Shown here one piece after another: positions 43,149-54,994 of a stretch of DNA of 64,000 nucleotides (position 1 is the first letter of the stretch; each line of letters begins with the position of its first letter). The DNA lies in assembly GCA_900491605.1 (NCBI GenBank), contig UESW01001600.1, positions 211,056 through 275,055 of the forward strand. Reading direction: 5' to 3'. The notes below the pieces were generated by a model that worked only from the letters and a program-made list of their open reading frames with translations, did not search any database and was not told the DNA's origin. The DNA is from Calamus simplicifolius (lineage: Eukaryota; Streptophyta; Magnoliopsida; Arecales; Arecaceae). The position numbers and the translations under genes are program-made.

Positions 43149-44092
43149 TGATGAGGGATAAAATTATCATTGCATTAATGCCCGTATACATCAACAATAG
43201 GGTTGAGTCCAATCCCAACATCCTGTCAGCCAGCTATCACATCCGCAAGGCGGCGAAGCCGAATCGCCTTCAGCAGAGTCAGGTCACCCCGATGGACCGA
43301 ACCATCTTATACCTCGGTAAATCGAGTCATCCCCTACCTCGGTAAACCGAGCCATCCTCTACCTCGGCAAACCGAGCCATCTTCATACCTCGGCAATCCG
43401 AGCTATCTCATACCTCGATAAATCAAGCCATCCTATACCTCGGAAAATCAAACTATCCTTCGCCTCGGCCGGACCGAGGCACCTGAATATCTCTACGGAA
43501 TCTAGTGCGGGAGAGTTCAAATTCATAATAACTGAATAAGATTCCAAATGGAGAATCATGCCAGAAGTGGCCTAAGGGCCATAGAAGTGGCCTAGGACCT
43601 ACATAATCGCTGAATCTCAAGGCATCAACCAACTCTCCTAGCCGTTGATCCTCTAACTGACAAGATACGAATCCTACTGGCCTTGTAACAGACTTGATTC
43701 GAATCCATTTTGAATCTCAACAGCTTTCGAACCCCTGCGATACGCCCAAGGAATCAGGTGATCGCCTATAAATACCACAGCCCCCAAATCTCTCAGGTAT
43801 GCACGCATTCACCAGCTCTCATACTGAAAAACTCCATTAAAGCTCCATCAGAGCTCCGAGCTCTCAAAAAAATATCCTTCTAGGGGAACTCTTCTGCGAG
43901 AGTCTTCTTCCCATATCTGCTTGTTGTGAATCTCCACTGATTTGAGCATCAGAGGGTCTTTCGCAGAGGGCCACCCCCAAGATCCCCTCTGTGTGTGGAC
44001 TGTCTTGCAGGTTTCACTTCAGATGAAGAGATTGGCATCCGGACCCGAAGCCAAGGCGCACCCGAGTCAGAGAATAAATTTCCATGGCAATA
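43149..44092 (+). repeat. G1 3' LTR
   Basis: The right 450 bp match the split 5' LTR (19193-19590 and 29178-29234), including CAGCTCTCATACTGAAAAAC and the end GGCAATA against GGCAACA. The start near 43149 is inferred from the polypurine tract, because the 5' LTR copy is truncated. An alternative end is 44106 (GCGGCAACA). It contains a 24-26 bp tandem array at 43311-43487. Confidence 0.75.
43311..43487 (+). repeat. Short tandem array in G1 3' LTR, about seven units of 24-26 bp
   Basis: The unit is approximately ACCTCGGTAAACCGAGCCAT followed by CCTAT. It keeps the CTCGG...CCGAG stem of arrays 1 and 2. Later units are degraded. Confidence 0.85.
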
Positions 44093-44598
44093 GATCCGCG
44101 GCAACAGAACTCAAGCTCAATAGGACAAGGCACCCGAAAGAGTTGGACCGGGTCGGGATTGACCAATTAACTAGTGTCTAAAAAAGAGAAGGAAAGTGGT
44201 TATTTAATTGGTTCCGTTTGCTTACCTAGTAAGCAATAGGGGACCCCCACTGACCTTACCCTTAACTGGCTAGTTGATCATCTAATTTTTGACTTGGAGA
44301 ACTCCAAGGCGGTCTTGGAAGTTAGGAGCTGTCTAGGTCTAGGTTAAGCCTAGAGTAGAGAGTCTGATCTTTGTTAACTTGATTGCTAATAATTATTAAA
44401 CCCTAACTAAATCATTCTTCATTGCTCTTAGTTCTAGGAATCTTTTAAGATATTTTCTTTAGAATCTTCTCCTTTTTCTTCTATTACATTAGTTAAAAAA
44501 AGAGAATTGAATTGCTGTTTGCTTTAGAGTGTATTGGTAGGGTGTATGTTTGGTCGTCAATCGTTACAACCCAACCTCATCCTTTAAATCCTGAAATA
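44093..44598 (+). other. G2 leader, middle part
   Basis: AGTGTCTAAAAAAGAGAAGG and GGTTATTTAATTGGTTCCGT resemble the untranslated leader of Athila-like elements. No coding. It is bounded on the right by the G3 target site AAATA. Confidence 0.6.
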
Positions 44599-46139
44599 TG
44601 ATGCAGCACAAGGGCAGGGGTGATTATGCAGTCAATGAATTGATAAAAATTATTTTTTTTAGTATTTTAGAAGATGGCTAATTCACCCGAAAATAGGAGA
44701 AAGAGTAAGAGAGCAGATTTTGTGATATAGAAAGTAACGTTTTAGGAACAAAACTTTTAAAAAAATGAAGAAGCATATCAGGATAGTCTACACTTGAGAA
44801 ACTCCAGAAAAGACATGCTCATGAACTTTCATAGAATCAGAATCACAAAGTAAGGAAAAAGTTGATTTACCCGACGATGATGCATTCCTAGTGTTAAGAG
44901 AAGATCTTTCGATAGTAGGCAGGATTTCTGGATGAGAAAACTATCTTCCATATGAGGTTCCTTGATCTCGATTCAGTGTCAAAGAAGGCATCCTTGGCTT
45001 TAGAGATGAATCAAGAAAGGATGTCAGCTTTCGAGATAAATCAAGAGAGGGGTGGCATCTTTATGATGGATCAAGGGAGAGGGCGACGGCTTTGGAGATG
45101 GATCAAGGGAGAGGGCAACGGCTAGGGTTTCAAGTATGGATGCCTAGAATTTAGGAGAAGGGGGTTGGTGATCGGTTATGAGGTGGTGATATGAGGATTA
45201 GGGTTTGTTTGATGAAGCTTGGTAGAGGAGATGGACTAGACTAGGGTTTGATAGAAAGAACACTTTGGCCTCATGCCTAACTCCCTCATGGAGGATCAAT
45301 TGCTCAAGGGTCAAGGCAACGGAAATAGAACTTGGATGAAAGTTCTCAAAACTTTTTTTTTTTCATTCATTCATATCATTTATTCATCATTTCAAGAGAA
45401 GGGTTTTATAGACCTCTCATGCTATTACAAGATAAGTTCAATAATTAGAGTACTAAATGATAAGGATTACAAAATATGGTAAACTATTTATCATCATACA
45501 ACAAAGATTCTTCTTTCATTCATCTGATTCGATCAAAATGGTAGCAGCAAGATATGGTTTCCAATTGTGGAGGTGAGGGATCACAAGCAAAGAAGGAAGC
45601 TTTGGGGTGACATCCTTCTTTCTTTCCTTTTATCAACAAGGTCCATATGGGGCACAAGATCCTTTCTAGAATGGTTGAGATGCTGATCTTCATTCCTATT
45701 AAAGCATAGCAGGGGATCACCAAATTTTTTCCTCATAGGCCCCCAAGGTTGTCAAAATTATTGGTGGCAATATAGAGGTACAAGATTGATTCCATGTCAT
45801 CAATCCTGTTGTAGACAGATCCAATCCATGCAGAGCTTCAAGGGTAGGGTATGAATAAGGTTATAGAAGATTGGATGGTTGTCCAATACTGCATAATATG
45901 GGGCCTCTTCTAAATATCTTCAATAGGGTCTCAACAAGAGTAATACACTTCTCTTGAATTATTACAAGACTCAAATAAAATGAAAAATAAAAATGCATGA
46001 CCTAGACATTAGACTAAACAAAACTTGACTGACTCAGTAACAGACTGGACTCAATCAACTAGGAAAAATACTGAACTTCTAGGGTTTAGAGATCCAAATA
46101 AAACCTTGCAATTTTTTTCTCACTCTTGCTCCTGCACCA
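44599..46139 (-). repeat. G3 3' LTR
   Basis: On the reverse strand it starts TGGTGCAGGAGCAAGAG and ends GCTGCATCA. It matches 51078-52636 at over 90 percent by eye. A TATA box (TATAAAAC) is the complement of 45403-45410. Imperfect repeats of GGCGACGGCTTTGGAGATGG with ATCAAG occur at 45000-45120. Confidence 0.9.
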
Positions 46140-46864
46140 ATTTTTTTTATTACTTAAGTTAATCTTTACGCTAATCTCCTTATGCAAGTCCTTAATATGT
46201 TGTGCAAATGATGCTGCAAAGTCAGAGACTCGTGTGTGAACAGGTAATGGAATTAGATCAAGTGGCTTGTTGGGCTTATATCCATATATAATTTCGAATG
46301 AGCTCTTTTCAGTGGACCTATTGACCGAAGCATTGTAGGAAAACTCAGCTCTAGGTAGCAACAAATCCTAATTCCTAATGTTTTATTCTATAAGACATCT
46401 CAGAAGATTTTCTAGACTACAGTTCACTACTTCTGTCTGGCCATTGGTTTGGGGATGATAAGTTATGAAAAAGTTTAACTTAGTTCCTAACTTAAGCTAG
46501 AGGATCTTTCAAAAATAGTTGGTAAACCGGATATCCCTATCTGAAACAATAGTCTTAGGTAAGCCATGGAGTCTAACGATCTCGTTAAAGAACAGTTAGG
46601 CTACCCTAGCTAGATGCATGGAAGGTCTGGAAACAAGGCAAGAAATGGGCCATCTTGGAGAACCTATCGACCATTACACAAATCGAATCATGTTTTCTTT
46701 GGAGTCCTAGGTAATCCTAACACAAAGTCCATACTCAAATCTTGCCAAGAAAGCTCCGGTACGAGCAAAGGGGTATAAAGGCCAGTGTTCTATTTTCGCT
46801 GTTTGACAACAGTGCAGGTTCTACATCTGACCATAATTTATGCTATGTCCTTTTTTAAACTAGG
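46140..46864 (-). pseudogene. pol: G3 integrase, C-terminally truncated
   Basis: FNEIVRLHGLPKTIVSDRDI shows the second core acid. YHPQTNGQTEVVN holds the Glu. AEFSYNASVNRSTEKSSFEI and YGYKPNKPLDLIPLP follow. The frame then ends at KEISVKINLSNKK and enters LTR sequence at 46139. The C-terminal DNA-binding part and the polypurine tract are absent; only an A-run (complement of 46141-46148) precedes the LTR. Several stops occur at 46375-46860. Confidence 0.85.
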
Positions 46865-47408
46865 TCAAAAGAACTGGTCTTCTACAGCTAAGATCATCTT
46901 ATCCTTACCAAAATAACCAGCTTGTCCCCCCGCATGGGTCTCCCAAACTAGGAATTTCCTTAACGACGTTCTAGGGATGCAGAGCCTATGATGCCGAAAC
47001 AAATAACCATCTAAGAGGGTATACTCACTATACTTACTACATGGTCCTTGAGTCAAAGTCTGGTGAATGTCCTTAAAATTGGGGCATGACTTATACTCTT
47101 CCTTCAGTTGCTCAAACCCTATAACCTCAGTCCTAATAGAATTCAAGAGCAGGGATCGATGACTAAGGGCATCTACCACCTTATTCTCAGTTTCGGCTCT
47201 ATGTTTCAATATAAAAGTATAGGCCTAGATGTATTCTACCCATTTTGTGTGCCTAGGGTTAAGCTTCTTTTGAGAATTTAAGAACCTAAGGGCCTCATGG
47301 TCAAAAAACAATACAAATTCCTATGATAGCAAGTAGTGTCTCCAATACCTCAAAGCTTGTACTACTGCATAAAATTCCTTATCATAGGTAGAATACCTAA
47401 GTTTAGCA
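46865..47408 (-). pseudogene. pol: G3 RNase H and integrase zinc region
   Basis: HEALRFLNSQKKLNPRHTKW and then LKHRAETENKVVDALSHRSLL end the RNase H. VIGFEQLKEEYKSCPNFKDI and CIPRTSLRKFLVWETHAGG lead into the integrase zinc domain, with AGYFGKDKMI. Stops lie at about 47228 and 47322. The usual Trp of LVWETHAGG-type repeats is retained. Confidence 0.83.
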
Positions 47409-48310
47409 TCATTGAGCTTCTCGCTGAAGAATGCTACTGGATGGTTCTCTTGGCTTAGGACTCCTTCTATCCCTACACCTGCAGGCAACCTCAAACACTT
47501 TGAAAAAATTGGGTAATTTCAAAATAGGTGCCTGGGTCATTTTGTCCTTAAATTCTAGGAAGGCTCTATTGGCAGCTTTGATCCATTCAAAATCTCCCTT
47601 CCTAATACAATTGGTAATGGGTGTGACTATTGTACTGAACCCCCTAATAAATCTCCTATAGAAGGTAGCTAGGCCATGGAAACTATGAACTTTGTGGACA
47701 CTAGTAGGCACTAGCCACTCAACTATGGACTTGATCTTCTCTAGGTTAGCTGACACTCTTTCAGGGGTCACAACAAATCCTAAGAAGATAACTCTATGGG
47801 TTAAGAAATTATACTTTTTAAGATTAACATAGAGATTATCATTTCTAAGGGTGTGACATACTTGCCTAAGGTTGTCTAAATGGTCTTTCTTGGTCTTACT
47901 GTAAATCAGGATGTCATCAAAATAGACTACAATAAATTTCTCTATGAACATCCTAAGAACTTGGGTCATGATCCTCATAAAGTACTTGGTGCATTGGACA
48001 AGCCAAAAGGCATCACTACCCACTCATATAGGCCATCCTTAGCTTTAAATGCGGTCTTTCACTCATCCCCAGGTCTAATTCTAACCTGGTGATAACCACT
48101 CTTAAGATCAATCTTCGAGAATGTGGTTGCATTGGCCATCATGTCTAACATGTCATCTAGGCGGGATATGGGAAATCTATATTTGATGGTGATCTTATTG
48201 ATATCTCGACTGTATATGCACATCCTCCATGTACTATCTTTCTTAGGGGTTAATAGGGCTGGAACAGCACAAGGACTCAAACTTTTCCTGATAAACCTTT
48301 TCTTAAGTAA
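47409..48310 (-). pseudogene. pol: G3 reverse transcriptase
   Basis: The N-terminal part is PCAVPALLTPKKDSTWRMCI, then ITIKYRFPISRLDDMLDMM, FSKIDLKSGYHQVRIRPGDE. A stop at about 48058 precedes KTAFKAKDGLYEWVVMPFGL. The frame then shifts to LMRIMTQVLRMFIEKFIVVY followed by FDDILIYS, the catalytic YFDD box (about 47915-47935). LGFVVTPERVSANLEKIKSI and FHGLATFYRRFIRGFSTIV form the connection region, with FEWIKAANRAFLEFKDKM. Confidence 0.88.
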
Positions 48311-49050
48311 CTCTCCAACCTATTTCTGCAACTCTAGATATTCAGCTGGGTTCATCCTATAGTGGAGCAGGTTGGGCAAAGTGGCTTCCGGGATTAGGTC
48401 AATGGCATGCTGAATATCCCTGAGGGATGGAAGGTGGTCAGAAAGGTCTTTCGGAAAGACATCTTTGAACTCTTCTAAAATTTTCCTAACTTTCTGAGGG
48501 TGCTCTATGGGGGTCGGATCTTGAGTTTCCCTAGCTGTCAATATCCAAACGGGTGAACCTTCATTGATTTCTTGTTCTAATTTCTTAGCATTAATTAGGT
48601 TCAATCCCGGCTTCTTCTCTTTTAATTGACTTGAACCACTCTTGATGTCATCCTTAGGTGGGGTAGGGTAAACCATAATTTTCTTCCCATTATAATTAAA
48701 GGAACACAAATTTGATCGACTAAAAAGGGTCATATCATAGTTGAACAACCAAGGCCTAGCCATAATGAGACTACTTACTCCCATGGGTAAGACATCACAC
48801 CATATCTTTTTCCTAATAAGACTGGAACTGAATTTGGATTGGGCATTTCATCTTGATAGGTATGGAGATAGAGTCTATCCATGACACCTTATATGGGTTA
48901 GGTTGTGGAACAAGTGTTAATCCTAGAGTCTTGACTGCACTGGATGAAATGACATTAACACAACTTTCACTATCTATGATGAGTTTGCAAACCTTAGCCC
49001 CTATCTTGAGAAAAGTCTGTAGGATGTTAGTCCTACATCAATCCTCTTGA
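48311..49050 (-). pseudogene. pol: G3 protease
   Basis: CKLIIDSESCVNVISSSAV at about 48930-48985 is the protease active-site region, where DGGSC or DSG-type residues are expected; Asp is kept. LGLTLVPQPNPYKVSW follows. After stops near 48790-48835, ARPWLFNYDMTLFSRSNLC and EEFKDVFPKDLSDHLPSLRD lead into the RT. Confidence 0.8.
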
Positions 49051-50241
49051 ACTTTAGTTTGAGACAGGATGCACCTCACAACTCTTAATAGGTCAAGTTC
49101 TGTGGATTCCTCTCCTCTCTCATACTCCTCAACTAAATTCAATCTAGCCTCATAAATTTCTTCCTCGCATTCCTCACTAGGCTTGTGATTTTTTTTTTCT
49201 CAAACTCACCTATGTGTAAGGACCTAGCGAGACATTGGCTAGTGAAGTGGCCTGTCTTATGATACCTAAAACATGCTGAGTTGGGAATAGGGGTCCTCTA
49301 GGTTTTGGATTCCTTACCCTTATCATATGATATATTTATTGGGGTGCCTATGTTGGGTCTACTGTTTTGGTCTTGACTGGGTCCTGGTCTTTGAGTTGGG
49401 GTATTAGTCCTGGAAGGTTCTGGTCTATGGAACATGGGTTGTCTCTGGAACCTCTCAAAATTTCCAGCAATTTGGTAAGCTTACTCAAGATCATTGACTT
49501 CTCTCAAATATAGTTTCCTCCGAATATCTTCCCTTAGACCAGCTCTAAACCTAGACAGGGTGGCCTCTTCCGACTCAACAATGTGACATCTCAGGACAAA
49601 TTTAACAAATTTCTCAATGTACTCTGAAATGGTTTTGTTGCTTTGGCTTAACCTTTGCCATTGGTCTAAGAGTTTCTGTTGGTAGGATATGGGTGCATAC
49701 TTCTCTCTTAGTCTAACCTTTATGGCTCTCCAAGTGGTTATGGGAACATTACCTCTCCATCTAATCAACATCTTAATATTCGCCCAGTATAACCTAGCCT
49801 ATCGAACTAATCTAAGTTTGACAAATTTATATTTTCTTTCCTCGGTCATCTCATATCACTCAAAATATTGATCCATTTCACCTTTCCAATCGACGAGCAC
49901 ATTGGGGTCAAAACTTTCATCAAAAGTGGGTGCTTGTAATATGATATTCCTAAGAATTCTCTCATCTAGGTCCAAAATATCATGATTGGGTCTCCTATGG
50001 TAGTGCTCTGGATCATGGTTTGGGGCTCTTCTAGGCTCAAGATGTGAGGTAGGTAGACGAGGGTCTAACTCAGGCTCAGTTCTGGTCTCACACTTTCCTC
50101 TAGGGATCTCACTCGATCATCCAACAGGGTCAACTGTTCAGTAATGGTCCTATGCATGGCTCCAAAATCATTATCCATGGATGGGTCTGATGATGACTGA
50201 TTCTGACTTGGTTGGTATGGGGCTCTTGATCTGGTGGTCAT
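49051..50241 (-). pseudogene. gag: G3 gag
   Basis: The ATG at 50241 begins MTTRSRAPYQPSQNQ, then a coiled coil (LLDDRVRSLEESV). The capsid core reads APTFDESFDPNVLVDWKGEM, after a stop WRAIKVRLREKYAPISYQQK, LSQSNKTISEYIEKFVKFVL and EEATLSRFRAGLREDIRRKL. The zinc knuckle CFRYHKTGHFTSQC (about 49230-49271) has its second Cys changed to Tyr. Stops lie at about 49860, 49800, 49480 and 49180. Confidence 0.83.
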
Positions 50242-51061
50242 ACACGACTCAAGCAAGCACACAAATAACTCAAGACTGGCTCGTACTACCACGATAATAA
50301 GTATGCTGTCCACTGGCTAGGTAGGAGGTGGGAGTGTGGGAGGCCCCTCTGCTTTCACAGGGACCCAATTAAGAAACCACAACATAACTTGGTCATTTGA
50401 CTCTTGACCCCCAGTCTTAGAGACCAGCTTCTAGATACAAATGTTGACTTGGGTGCAACTAGTTTTCCCAAGTTAAGTTGAACTGAACTCGTAGGTGTTC
50501 CTAATGCTCAATTAAGTGCTACTCGTTTTTAAAATTAAGGCTTAGGTTCAAAATGTAGGTTGGTGATTTTTTGGGCCAAGGAAGGGTGATGAAATTTCCA
50601 TCTTATCTTAGATGTTCAATGCCCTTAAATAACTTAAAGAAGATGAATACTCAAGATACAAATTAGCATGTTGGGTACTCAACCAGAAAGAGTCATGTCC
50701 GACCTTGGCTCATTACTTCCATAGGTCATAGATATATTTGCATATATCCGCGTAGGAGGTGTGATACTTTAGGATTCAAGAATGCAACAATATATATATA
50801 TTAATTATTGTGTGTGCAAATTTTCAGCAGGGTTTGATCTCAGCACCAGCAGGCTACAGAAAATCTCAGAAAATAACAGTAAGGAATTTAATCATAAAAT
50901 TTTATATGCACATACCAGAGGCACTTAAATTATCAAAAAAATAATTTTAAATTGAAATAATTATGTTCTGATAGGTTTCATAATAGAGGAAGTTGCAGGT
51001 CGTGTGCAAAAATTACAGCAGAACAGAAATCTAGTGTGCGATGCAAAACATGTTAAACCTT
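50242..51061 (-). other. G3 untranslated leader
   Basis: About 0.8 kb between primer site and gag with no coding sequence. AT-rich, with a TA dinucleotide run at about 50790-50800. No other structure recognised. Confidence 0.55.
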
Positions 51062-51073
51062 GCTTTGATACCA
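51062..51073 (-). other. G3 primer binding site
   Basis: The complement reads TGGTATCAAAGC, one change from the Met-tRNA-type site, four bases from the 5' LTR end at 51078. Confidence 0.8.
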
Positions 51074-51077
51074 AGTT

Positions 51078-52636
51078 TGATACAACACAAGGGTAGGCGT
51101 GATTATGCAGTCAACGAATTGAAGAAAATTATTTTTTTTAGTATTTTAGAAGATGGATAATTCATCCAAAAATAAGAGAAATAGTAAGAGAGCAAATTTT
51201 GTGATGTAGAAAGTAACGGTTTAGGAACAGAACTTTTAGAAAAATGAAGAAGCATACCAGGATAGCCTGGAATTGAGAAACTCCAGAGAAGATATGCTCA
51301 TGAACTTTTATAGAATCAGAATCATAGAGCAAGGAAAAGGCTGATTTACCCAACGATAATGTATTCCTAGTGTTAGTAGAAGATCTCTCGCTAGTAGGCA
51401 GGATTTCTAAATGAGAAAACTATATTTCACATGAGGTTCCTTGATCTTGATTCAGAGGTAAAGAAGGCGTCCTTGGCTTTGGAGATGAATCAAGAGAAGG
51501 GTGGCGGCTTTGGAGATGAATCATGAGAGGGGCAGCGTCTTTGGAGATGAATCAAGAGAGAGGGCGACGACTTTGGAGATGGATCAAGAAAGAGGGTGGC
51601 GGCTTTGGAGATGGATCAAGGAAGAGGGCGGCAGCTAGGGTTTCAAGTATGGATGCCTAGAATTTAGGGGAAGGAGGTTGGTGATCGGTTATGAGATGGT
51701 GATATGAGGATTAGGGTTTATTTTGGTGGAGCTTGGTAGAGGAGATGGACTAGAATAGGGTTTGGTAGCAAGAACACTTCGATCTCATGCCTAACTTCCT
51801 CATGGAGGATCAATTGCTCAAGGCAACGAAAATGAAACTTGGATGAAAGTTCTCAAAACTTTTTTTTTTCATTCATTCATATCCTTTATTCATCATTTCA
51901 AGAGGGGTTTTATAGACCTTTCATGCCATTACAAGGTAAGTTCAACAATTAGAGTACTAAATAATAGGGATTATAAAATATGGTAGAATATGTGTCATCG
52001 TAGAGCAAAGATTCTTCTTTCCTTCATCTGGTTTGACCAAAATGGTAGTAGTAAGATATGGTTTCCAATTATGGAGGCGAGGACCACAAGCAAAGAAGGA
52101 AGCTTTGGGCTAACATCCTTCTTTCTTTTCTTTTGTCAATAAGGTCCATATGGGATGCAAGATCCTTTCCAGAATGGTTGAGATGCTGATCTTCATTCCC
52201 ATTAAAGCATAGCAGTGGACCACCAAATTTCTTCCTCATGAGGTGCCCAAGGTTGCCAAAATTATTGATGGCGATATGGAGGGACAAGATTGATTCCACG
52301 TCATCAATCCTGGTGTAGACAGATCCAATCCATGCAGAGCTCTAAGGGTAGGGTATGAATAAGGTTGGAAAAGATCGGATGGTTGTCCAATACTGCCTAA
52401 TCTGGGGCCTTTTATGAATATCTTCAGCAGGGTCTCAACAAGAGTAATACACTTCCCTTGAATTATTACAAGACTCAAATAAAATGAAAATGCATGATCT
52501 GAACATTGGACTAAACAAAACTTGACTAACTCAGTAACATACTGGACTCGACCAATTAGAAAAAATACTGGACTTCTAGGGTTCAGAGATCCAAATGAAA
52601 CCCTGCAACTTTTTTCTCACTCTTGCTCCTGTACCA
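51078..52636 (-). repeat. G3 5' LTR
   Basis: On the reverse strand it starts TGGTACAGGAGCAAGAG and ends GTGTTGTATCA. The TATA box is the complement of 51907-51914. A cluster of about five imperfect units of roughly 30 bp (GGCGGCTTTGGAGATGAATC, then AAGAGAG) lies at 51480-51640. Confidence 0.9.
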
Positions 52637-52674
52637 AAATAGAGAGAACGTATAAAGCAAACAGAGCACGCATT

Positions 52675-53640
52675 ATGGATCTTAATTAAAAAAATAATCC
52701 ACCACGTCAATTGAAGGAGTACTTCGCCCCTTCACAATATACATATTCACCATGCATACAAGTACCCCAAGTGGAGGCTGTCCAATATGAAATTAAGTCC
52801 AGTGTAATCCAAATGTTACCAACTTTCCATGGATTTACAAATGAAGATCCCTACAAACACTTAGATGAATTCTTGAAAATTTGCCAAACTGTCAAGATTC
52901 AAAATTTCTCCAATGAGGCACTAAGGCTTAAGTTATTTCCTTTCTTCCTATAAGATAGAGCCAAGTATTAGTTAAATTCACTAGACACTGTTATAATTTC
53001 AACTTGGGGCCAACTTTAGAGGGAATTTCTTAAGAAATACTTTTCTATAGGAAAAATGAATCAAATCAGAAAAGCCATAACCAGTTTTTCCCAGATAGAG
53101 GGAGAAATGTTTCATAAAACATGGAAGAGATTAAAAGAATTAACTAGAAAATGTCTGCACCATGCAATACCTAAATGGCAGTTAGTTCAATGTTTTTATG
53201 ATGGATTGTCAGAAAGGCATCGACAAATGATGGATGCCTCATGTGGAGGAACATTTATGCTAAAAAATGAACATGAGGCATGGCAGCTTTTTGAAACTCT
53301 AAGTAAATTTCTTGCACCATATGTTTGCTACCCGTAGAGATCCTTCTACAGAACCTAAGAGAGGTAAAATATGCAACATAGGTCAGTCTATAGACATTTA
53401 TATCAAAATTGATGAACTATCCCAAAAACTTGACCGAATTCTATAAGTTAGAAATGCATTTTTTCCATCTACTCAATTACATGAGGTTTGTATAATCTGT
53501 TCGAGTCCGATCCAATCTATAGGTGAATGTCCAGCCGCATACTAATTTCCTAAGCTTGTTTAGGAGTAAGCCCATCAAGCCCAAACCCGAATGGCTTCTA
53601 GACCAGGAAATGATCCATATTCAAATACTTACAATCCTGG
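52675..53640 (+). pseudogene. gag: G2 gag
   Basis: The ATG at 52675 is followed by a stop four codons on. Then come RQLKEYFAPSQYTYSPCIQV, YEIKSSVIQMLPTFHGF, NEDPYKHLDEFLKICQTVKI, a stop at 52951, TWGQL-stop-REFLKKYFSIGKMNQIRK and AITSFSQIEGEMFHKTWKRL, then WQLVQCFYDGLSERHRQMMD and ASCGGTFMLKNEHEAW. This is the characteristic gag of Athila-like and related plant gypsy elements. A zinc-knuckle relic CIICSSPIQSIGECPAAY lies near 53490-53540, with several stops. Confidence 0.87.
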
Positions 53641-54385
53641 TTGATGAAATCACCCAAATTTTTCTTAGAAACCTCAACCTATAACCAATTCATCATCAAG
53701 CATGCCCAATTATCAGGAAACCAATTTTAGAAGCATGTCATATTCACAATACCCAAGCATTCCATAACCTCTACCAAGTAATCATGATCCTACTTTCGAA
53801 GATAAGGTATTACAAGCATTGAAAGGGATAGAAATCAATACTCAACTCCTTCGCTCACGCACAATCCATTGCAAAACTAAAAACCCAGATAGATCAACTA
53901 GTCATAGCATTCAGTGAAAGAGAATGGGGTAGGCTACCGAGTCAGCCCGAAGCTAACCCTAGAAACCTAAATATCCAAGGATCAAAACAAGGAGCCCAGA
54001 TTAACCAAATAAGTGTCATTGATACATTAAGATCTGAGAAATAATAGATAATCAGGTGGGTACATATGAAGAAGAAGAATTAGAAGTCCCACCACTTGAA
54101 CAACTTATTGAGCTGGGTTAGTCCAAAATACCTGAAGCATCAGAGTCTAATGTAATGCCCCACCCACTACCTGAGCCCATATTAGAAGGAGATAAACCAA
54201 AAATTAGGGTTGTAGCACTATTCCCATATAGACTTAAGTCCAATCGAAATTCAGCCCAATTCGATAAGATTTTGGAGGTATTTAAGTAAGTTAAAGGAAA
54301 CATCCCCTTATTGGACATGATCTAATAGGTCCCAGCCTATGCCAAATTTCTTAAGGATTTATGTATCAAAAAGAAGACCACCAAT
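53641..54385 (+). pseudogene. G2 gag-protease linker
   Basis: A Ser/Pro/Gln-rich linker with scattered stops. The segment STRSEK-type reading is followed by EEEELEVPPLEQLIELG near 54070-54118 and KPKIRVVALFPYRLKSNRNS near 54190-54255, typical of the region before the protease in this family. Decayed. Confidence 0.65.
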
Positions 54386-54994
54386 GTGCCCAAAAGAGCT
54401 TTTCTGACAGCCAATGTGAGCTCTTACCTATCAAACAATATGCCAGTAAAATACAAAGATCCAGGGTCACTCACTATTTCATGCATTATGGAAAATACTC
54501 TCATAAATAGAGCTCTATTAGACTTAGGGGCAAATGTTAATATAATGCCATACTTTGTATATGAGCAACTAGGGTTGGAAGAACTAAAGCCTACGAAAAT
54601 GACCCTACAACTAGCAGATCACTCTTTGAAAGTATCCAAGAAAATAGTAGAGGATGTATTGAATAAAGTTGGCGACTTTATCTACCCAGTGGACTTCGTG
54701 ATTTTAGAAATTGAACCGGTGACAAACCCAAAGAGCCACATCCCAATAATTTTAGGTAGATCATTTTTTGCCACAGCTAATGTCCTAATTAATTGCCGAA
54801 ATAGATTAATAAAATTTTTCTTTGGAAATATGTCAATTGATCTTAATATTTTTAATCTTACCAATACACATCAAATGAGCTACTCAAATTATGTTCAGAA
54901 TATTGTTTATGATCCAATTGACCTTAGTGACGAAGAGCTTGACCTAGAAATATGCATAACCAAGATGGAAAGTAAATTAATGAGGTTGCTATAA
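54386..54994 (+). pseudogene. pol: G2 protease
   Basis: Open frame of about 200 residues: LPVKYKDPGSLTISCI-type entry (MPVKYKDPGSLTISC), then the active site RALLDLGANVNIMPYFVYEQ, LGLEELKPTKMTLQLADHSL, VEDVLNKVGDFIYPVDFVIL and IPIILGRSFFATANVLINCR. FGNMSIDLNIFNL ends the domain. The D-(T/L)-G core is DLGA, as usual for this family. It is the best preserved part of G2. Confidence 0.88.

Larger units (their letters stand above)
19193..44092 (+). mobile_element. G1: Tat-type gypsy element with antisense gene
   Basis: Order: 5' LTR remnant, primer site, gag, protease, RT, RNase H, second archaeal-type RNase H, integrase, tandem arrays, antisense genes, 3' LTR. The second RNase H, the long post-pol region with tandem repeats and the antisense ORF are hallmarks of the Tat lineage (Retand/Ogre relatives). 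Copia C (19591-29172) and a solo LTR (32782-34176) interrupt it. Pol contains multiple stops. Confidence 0.88.
44599..52636 (-). mobile_element. G3: chromovirus-like gypsy with perfect target duplication
   Basis: Reverse-strand element with LTRs at 51078-52636 (5') and 44599-46139 (3'). Both flanks are AAATA (44594-44598 and 52637-52641). Pol order is protease, RT, RNase H, integrase, that is Ty3/gypsy. The integrase C-terminus and any chromodomain are missing, and pol runs directly into the 3' LTR. Residue patterns (CKLIID, GFEQLKEEYKS, HAGGQAGYFGKDK) recall CRM/Reina/Galadriel-type chromoviruses; the lineage is not settled. Multiple stops. Confidence 0.9.

Noticed and set aside
42950..43421. 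Forward open frames at the G1 3' LTR start
   Set aside because: They span the polypurine tract and the CTCGG tandem array of the LTR, so they are not genes.
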